Source: Bdellovibrionaceae bacterium UBA1609 (GTDB lineage Bacteria; Bdellovibrionota; Bdellovibrionia; Bdellovibrionales; UBA1609). Taken from it: 23,960 nucleotides of DNA. This document shows, piece by piece, positions 20,401 to 23,960 of this stretch. Within the stretch, counting starts at the first letter, position 1. Each line of letters starts with the position of its first letter. The stretch spans positions 38,553-62,512 of the forward strand of contig DCMZ01000009.1 in the NCBI GenBank assembly GCA_002321895.1. The letters are read 5' to 3'. Position numbers and translations under genes: made by a program. A model generated the notes under the pieces. That model made no database searches. It was not told the DNA's origin and saw only the letters and a list, made by a program, of their open reading frames with translations.

Positions 20401-20429
20401 ACATTACTCCAGCGACTCCTGCTGTAAAT

Positions 20430-20465
20430 ATAGAATAGCAGAAGTTGGCAAATTCACCAACTTTT
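20430..20465 (-). promoter_or_regulatory. Promoter and operator of the two-HTH operon
   Basis: On the minus strand TTGGTG, a 17-nt spacer and TATTCT form a promoter. An inverted repeat with arms AAGTTGG/CCAACTT and an 8-nt gap (20442-20463) sits over the -35 and spacer. This fits autorepression by one or both HTH proteins. Confidence 0.55.
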
Positions 20466-20542
20466 GTTTTGATCATCCAGCTATAAATTTGGCGGGCTCA
20501 ACAGCTTTTGGATGTTATTTTTTAATCTCATTTTGGTACATT

Positions 20543-20571
20543 TTGATTTTTGTGATGATATATAATATATT
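20543..20571 (+). promoter_or_regulatory. Promoter of the second nucleotidyltransferase module
   Basis: TTGATT (20543-20548), 17 nt and TATATT (20566-20571) fit a sigma-70 promoter. A perfect TATAAT also occurs at 20561-20566, so the exact -10 is uncertain in this AT-rich run. Confidence 0.45.
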
Positions 20572-20587
20572 GATATCACTAGTATTC

Positions 20588-20612
20588 TACATTATATATA
20601 ATATATATTGTA
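20588..20612. promoter_or_regulatory. 25-bp near-perfect AT-rich palindrome, likely operator
   Basis: TACA and TGTA bracket an alternating TA core, with one mismatched pair besides the centre. The style resembles the palindromes at 17617 and 17734. It lies just downstream of the promoter and 42 nt before the ATG at 20655. Confidence 0.55.
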
Positions 20613-20654
20613 AAATGTCGATGAGGTAGATATAATGTATATAGGAGGCATGAA

Positions 20655-21170
20655 ATGAGGAAGCAGAAGATGCTAAGACCCCAGGACATTGTATTGGCAG
20701 TAAAGCTCGCCGTGGCTAAAGAAAAAGGTATGCAGCCCATGGAGCTTGCGCGTGAATTAGTTATCTCTCAGGCTGAGGTTTATAACTCACTTGAGCGGCT
20801 ACGAGAATCAAAGCTTATCGACTCTGAGAATAGGCCTATATTAAGGAGCCTTCGAAACCTTATTGTCCACGGGCTTCCGTTTATATACCCCGCCGAATTG
20901 GGTCCCGTCGAGAGGGGAATCCTCGTAGCCCATTCCGGACCGATATTAAATAAAGAGTTCAAGCCTTCAGGCATGGATAAGGTGGTATGGAGTGACCCTG
21001 AGGGAAAAGACTCAGGGCAATCAATTAAGCCATTATTTAAGTCCATTCCTCAAGCCTCGAAGAGGGATAAAAAGCTCTATGAGGTATTGTCTTTAATTGA
21101 GGCCCTAAGGGTAGGGCGAGTTAGGGAGAGAAAGTCCGCTGAAAGGCATTTACAGGAAGCATTAGCTTAA
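20655..21170 (+). CDS. wHTH antitoxin-like partner of a nucleotidyltransferase
   Basis: The 171-aa protein has an N-terminal winged helix (about 8-65: PQDIVLAVKLAVAKEKG, MELARELVISQAEVYNSLER). A middle part follows with a conserved-looking HGLPFIYPAELGPVERGI (72-89), then a basic helical tail. MarR/AbiEi-like wHTH proteins of this size often precede AbiEii-type nucleotidyltransferases, and that is the next gene, 2 nt away. An AGGAGG Shine-Dalgarno precedes the ATG. It probably represses its own operon at the 20588-20612 palindrome and controls the toxin. It shares no obvious sequence with the AbiEi at 17770, so this is a separate system and not a duplicate. Confidence 0.65.
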   Translation: MRKQKMLRPQDIVLAVKLAVAKEKGMQPMELARELVISQAEVYNSLERLRESKLIDSENRPILRSLRNLIVHGLPFIYPAELGPVERGILVAHSGPILNKEFKPSGMDKVVWSDPEGKDSGQSIKPLFKSIPQASKRDKKLYEVLSLIEALRVGRVRERKSAERHLQEALA

Positions 21171-21172
21171 AC

Positions 21173-21859
21173 ATGTCTTATCCAAACGAAGAGGACTTTA
21201 ATTTACTAGTCGATATGCTGCCCGAAAAAATGCTGGAGCAAATCGTATTTGTGGGTGGAGCAATTGTCGGACTATTTTTAGATGAAGTGGGGCAATCCAA
21301 GATGCGCCCCACATTAGATACAGATTTTCTAGTTAATGTTAGGAGCCTTAGTGACTACTACAAGTTTGCGGACAAAATTAAAGAGCTGGGGTTTAAGCCC
21401 TCCCAAGAAGCGGGGGACCCCCCGTATCGTTACCGAAAAGATGTGGGGGGAAGAGAATTGTTAATAGATGTTATGGTGCCAGAAGAAAAGATTCTGGGGT
21501 TCACAAACGCTTGGTATAAGCCGGGCATGAGGGCTGCCATTGAATATAGGCTTTCTAGTGGAAAGACCATAAAGGTATTTGATCCCGTATTTCTGCTCGC
21601 AACGAAAATTGAAGCTTTTAAGGGTAGGGGAATCGGTTCACCTATAGATAGTGATGATCTCGAAGATATAGTGGCAATCATTGAGAGTGGAGAGGGGATT
21701 GTTGAAAAGATTAAATCCTCTGAAGCTGGTTTAAAGAAATATGTTGTTGGCGAGCTAAAAGCGATGGTGGAAAACACAGAAATCGCTCAGGCGATGGAGG
21801 GGCAGGCGATGAATAGCGAAAAGGCATTTGAAAATATGAGGATAATTTTGCAAAAGTGA
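21173..21859 (+). CDS. Nucleotidyltransferase-fold protein (AbiEii-like toxin candidate)
   Basis: The 228-aa protein has the nucleotidyltransferase signature VFVGGAIVGLF (GG at 28-29) followed by TLDTDFLV with D49 and D51, and a third acid in LLIDVMV (D99). Downstream, FLLATKIEAFKGRG (140-153) and DSDDLEDIVAII (159-170) match the helical part of AbiEii-like and related enzymes, where a Lys in the first motif and Asp in the second are typical. It is preceded by a wHTH protein and followed by a small basic ORF and a HEPN-like gene. Either the AbiE type (with wHTH) or the MNT-HEPN type of toxin-antitoxin is possible, and the neighbourhood contains partners of both kinds. Confidence 0.75.
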   Translation: MSYPNEEDFNLLVDMLPEKMLEQIVFVGGAIVGLFLDEVGQSKMRPTLDTDFLVNVRSLSDYYKFADKIKELGFKPSQEAGDPPYRYRKDVGGRELLIDVMVPEEKILGFTNAWYKPGMRAAIEYRLSSGKTIKVFDPVFLLATKIEAFKGRGIGSPIDSDDLEDIVAIIESGEGIVEKIKSSEAGLKKYVVGELKAMVENTEIAQAMEGQAMNSEKAFENMRIILQK

Positions 21860-21863
21860 GAAT

Positions 21864-22013
21864 ATGAAAGAATTCAGTCTAAAAAAAGTATTGGAATACA
21901 TTGATATTCGTAAAAAATATTTAAAGTCACGAGTAAAAACACAACGAGAAGGGCTTCGTAAGAATTATGAACGCACAGATCGTAACATAAAAAAGAAAAT
22001 TAAAGATGGGTAG
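21864..22013 (+). CDS. 49-aa basic small ORF between nucleotidyltransferase and HEPN-like genes
   Basis: An ATG 4 nt after the previous stop opens a 49-codon frame that overlaps the next gene by 8 nt. The product is helical and very basic (DIRKKYLKSRVKTQREG, then DRNIKKKIKDG at the end). GTGAG just upstream may serve as Shine-Dalgarno. The tight fit on both sides suggests a real gene. It might bind RNA or DNA, or simply couple translation of the HEPN-like gene. Confidence 0.5.
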   Translation: MKEFSLKKVLEYIDIRKKYLKSRVKTQREGLRKNYERTDRNIKKKIKDG

Positions 22014-22755
22014 CTATACAGCAAAGCAAATTGAAGAGATAAGCCAAGAGTTCGAAAGCATTCCATCTATGAAAAGTGAACTGTTGAACTGGAATAAAAT
22101 ATTCGTAAGCGACAACTCAGAAAAATATCTGTATCAGGGTTATTTTAGACGACTCAATTTAATGAGCCATAGTATAAAGAAAATATTTCAAATATGCCCA
22201 CTAGACACAGAAGATTTAAATGAAGACCAGAGAAGTGATACGACTGTTTTTTTACAGGCATTCATAATAAATCTATATGGCGCAATGGATAATTTGGCTC
22301 ACGTAATTAATTTTGAGAAAAAACTTAATCTTCCAAACCATAAAGTAGGATTAACAAAGAAATATGTGGATTTACGAGGAAGTCTTAGTTCAGAGTTTGT
22401 GAAAAATTTGAAAGTTCTTGAGCAATCAGATTGGTTTTCCTACTTGATCGAATATCGAGATACTTTGGCACACAGAATACCATTGTACATTCCGCCGTAT
22501 TTAGTGCCAAAAAGTGATGTGACTAGATTTATGGAATTAAGACAACGACTTGACGAGCTACAGGGGGACGATGATTCTCCGGAAATTCTTCGAATAGAAA
22601 GACAGCTGATGGACATTGGAAATTTCGTACCAGTAATATCCCATGATGTTAAAGAAACTAGATTTAATGTATATTTTCATGTGCAATTAATTTCTGATTT
22701 AAGAACGATTTTGAAAATATCTGAATGGGTGAGAGAGGAGATTGCTAACGCGTGA
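22006..22755 (+). CDS. HEPN-like protein with RxxxxH motif
   Basis: The 249-aa protein is predicted mainly helical. It carries RDTLAH (R151, H156) in EYRDTLAHRIPLYIPPY, matching the R-x4-6-H motif of HEPN ribonucleases, and an earlier helix pair (FLQAFIINLYGAMDNLAHVI, about 82-101) like the first HEPN helices. HEPN proteins commonly pair with nucleotidyltransferases, and one lies just upstream in the same operon. The C-terminal part contains a charged helix (FMELRQRLDELQ) and another beta/helix segment. It is much longer than a minimal HepT (about 130 aa). RNase activity is inferred from the motif only. Confidence 0.55.
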   Translation: MGSYTAKQIEEISQEFESIPSMKSELLNWNKIFVSDNSEKYLYQGYFRRLNLMSHSIKKIFQICPLDTEDLNEDQRSDTTVFLQAFIINLYGAMDNLAHVINFEKKLNLPNHKVGLTKKYVDLRGSLSSEFVKNLKVLEQSDWFSYLIEYRDTLAHRIPLYIPPYLVPKSDVTRFMELRQRLDELQGDDDSPEILRIERQLMDIGNFVPVISHDVKETRFNVYFHVQLISDLRTILKISEWVREEIANA

Positions 22756-22766
22756 GCTTTTTTGTG

Positions 22767-23801
22767 CTATTCAACCGCCATAGTGGCCCTAATTCTGTTT
22801 GCAAGTTTTTCTTTCAGGTGATCAGTGTTAGTCCATATTATTAAATTTAGATGCTGAACATCGAAATGAATATTCTTTTTATGTTCTCTATTAACAGTGT
22901 GGATTACTTGCTTGCCCTGGCCTTTGGCAAACCCGGCTTCAAAATAAACGCCGTTCTTATGGTAGCTTAGGTCAGCAATAACAAATTTAGCTTCATTGAT
23001 TTCTGCTATAATATGGTCCATAATGCCATCATTATGTTCTTTCTCATCAATAACAACCAACTCAATATCAAACGATTTTAAAACCTCTCTGATTGCATTG
23101 CGGACATCATTATTTACTGGTTTCCCATCTGGGTCCGTGAATGCTATTGCAAGAAAACATTTGTTATAGATGTTCTGAAAAAAGTTCTGCATAAGAGTAA
23201 GTGCTTTAGGTGTTAGCCTTAAATAGGGAAAGCGCATAAATTCAAATACAATATCATCTGGGTCACGATTAAGATGAAAATGATGAGAACCTTCTGATTC
23301 AATGGAAATCAGCCCATCATTTTCTAGCTCTCTATACCAAGTAATGATTTCACTAGAATCATGAATATCGATCTCTGCAAGATCTTGGCGGGAAAGTAAG
23401 AATTCTTTAAAGGGATTCCCGTTTTTCTTTGTTTTTTCAAAAATTAATTTTAAGAGAAAATTTCTTTTCTTTCCGTGATCAATAAGTTTATAGGCAATAT
23501 TCTCAATATCTCGCTGAACAGTATTGTCAGGAAGTGATATATCTAAATTGTTTTTGGCACTATGCCAAAATATAATATTCCCTCTCTTCCTCTCCTTTAG
23601 TATTTCGGCATAACAGTTCAATCTTCCAGTCTTGCCATTTGGAAAATCCTCTTTTAACTTTTCATGGCTTATTGTTCCAGATATCAAATATTCATAATGC
23701 GGACTGCTTTTTGAATTATAAGAAAAAACATCACGATTACCTCCGCTGGTGGGAACAGCATTCATTTCCTCGTTTGTGAATAGGCAATAAATTTTCTCCA
23801 A
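22767..23801 (-). CDS. Defence-type protein with C-terminal deoxyribosyltransferase/TIR-like domain
   Basis: The 344-aa protein has an unrecognised N-terminal region (1-130), a wHTH-like middle (about 130-200, with LLSRQDLAEIDI and ELENDGLISIES), and a C-terminal alpha/beta domain from 214. That domain shows KCFLAIAF, a long helix, FDIELVVID, then KFVIADLSY and GVYFEAGFAKGQGKQVI, with D277, N283 and E288. The D...N..YEaG pattern is that of nucleoside 2-deoxyribosyltransferase-like and TIR-like domains, several of which act as NAD-consuming effectors in phage defence. The TTG start is supported by AGGAG 8 nt upstream. It is convergent with the HEPN-like operon. Enzymatic activity and trigger are inference. 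Confidence 0.68.
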   Translation of the reverse strand: MEKIYCLFTNEEMNAVPTSGGNRDVFSYNSKSSPHYEYLISGTISHEKLKEDFPNGKTGRLNCYAEILKERKRGNIIFWHSAKNNLDISLPDNTVQRDIENIAYKLIDHGKKRNFLLKLIFEKTKKNGNPFKEFLLSRQDLAEIDIHDSSEIITWYRELENDGLISIESEGSHHFHLNRDPDDIVFEFMRFPYLRLTPKALTLMQNFFQNIYNKCFLAIAFTDPDGKPVNNDVRNAIREVLKSFDIELVVIDEKEHNDGIMDHIIAEINEAKFVIADLSYHKNGVYFEAGFAKGQGKQVIHTVNREHKKNIHFDVQHLNLIIWTNTDHLKEKLANRIRATMAVE

Positions 23802-23824
23802 ATGGGTTTCTCCTGGACACTATT

Positions 23825-23916
23825 ATTTTACATAAACTATCTACAAATAATTGAGAATTTTCTTGAAATTGGCACTTTTTCAATTTTTTCGTAACATAAG
23901 ATAGCTTATGTAAAAT
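23825..23916. promoter_or_regulatory. Long inverted repeat upstream of the TIR/NDT-like gene
   Basis: The arms ATTTTACATAAACTATCT (23825-23842) and AGATAGCTTATGTAAAAT (23899-23916) are complementary at 17 of 18 positions with 56 nt between. The right arm also forms its own hairpin (ACATAAG/CTTATGT). They lie 24 nt upstream of the start, in the promoter region, and may be operators for the wHTH part of the protein or ends of an insertion. Confidence 0.6.
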
Positions 23917-23960
23917 TAAGATTGCCCGGTGCTTTTTTGATGAATCTCAATAGAACTGTC

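Overview
The window reads as part of a self-transmissible element, a conjugative plasmid or a replicating integrative element, with defence and addiction cargo. The best host clue is a DUF4423/TIGR02147-type regulator at 12326-12874, a family known mainly from Bdellovibrio and Fibrobacter. Together with the moderate GC content and the many secreted lipoproteins, this points to a Bdellovibrionota-like Gram-negative. That is inference from family knowledge. No rRNA, tRNA, CRISPR array or transposase is visible.

Region 1 (279-11618, all minus strand) is one tightly packed conjugation operon of about 14 genes, most overlapping or within 15 nt. In transcription order it holds a 41-codon leader ORF, a small hypothetical, a glycine-rich surface lipoprotein, a VirB7/TraV-type lipoprotein, a VirB2-like pilin, a VirB4 ATPase with a VirB3/TraL-like N-terminus, VirB5-, VirB6-, VirB8-, VirB9- and VirB10-like proteins, a ribbon-helix-helix protein, a wHTH plus PD-(D/E)xK relaxase candidate, and a VirD4/TraD-like coupling protein. 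No VirB1 or VirB11 is seen.

Region 2 (11929-13192, plus strand) is a divergent regulatory trio: XRE-like HTH protein, DUF4423 protein and small secreted protein, closed by a terminator.

Region 3 (13205-17613) is the replication and partition block. ParA, a wHTH protein and a secreted protein form a minus-strand operon. Upstream lies an iteron origin made of two copies of the same half-site layout, exactly 359 bp apart. The same iteron words also occur inside the wHTH gene. Next come a cluster of TAACGTTA palindromes and a small plus-strand gene.

Region 4 (17617-23916) is cargo: an AbiEi/AbiEii system with two perfect 28-bp palindromes at its promoter, two adjacent HTH antitoxins without a toxin, a second module (wHTH, nucleotidyltransferase, 49-aa basic ORF, HEPN-like protein), and a large protein with a C-terminal nucleoside-deoxyribosyltransferase/TIR-like domain.

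A dispersed repeat with the core TAGACAG, always on the plus strand, runs through regions 1 to 3. It has been built into coding sequence: it encodes a lipoprotein signal peptide and an extra segment of the relaxase candidate.
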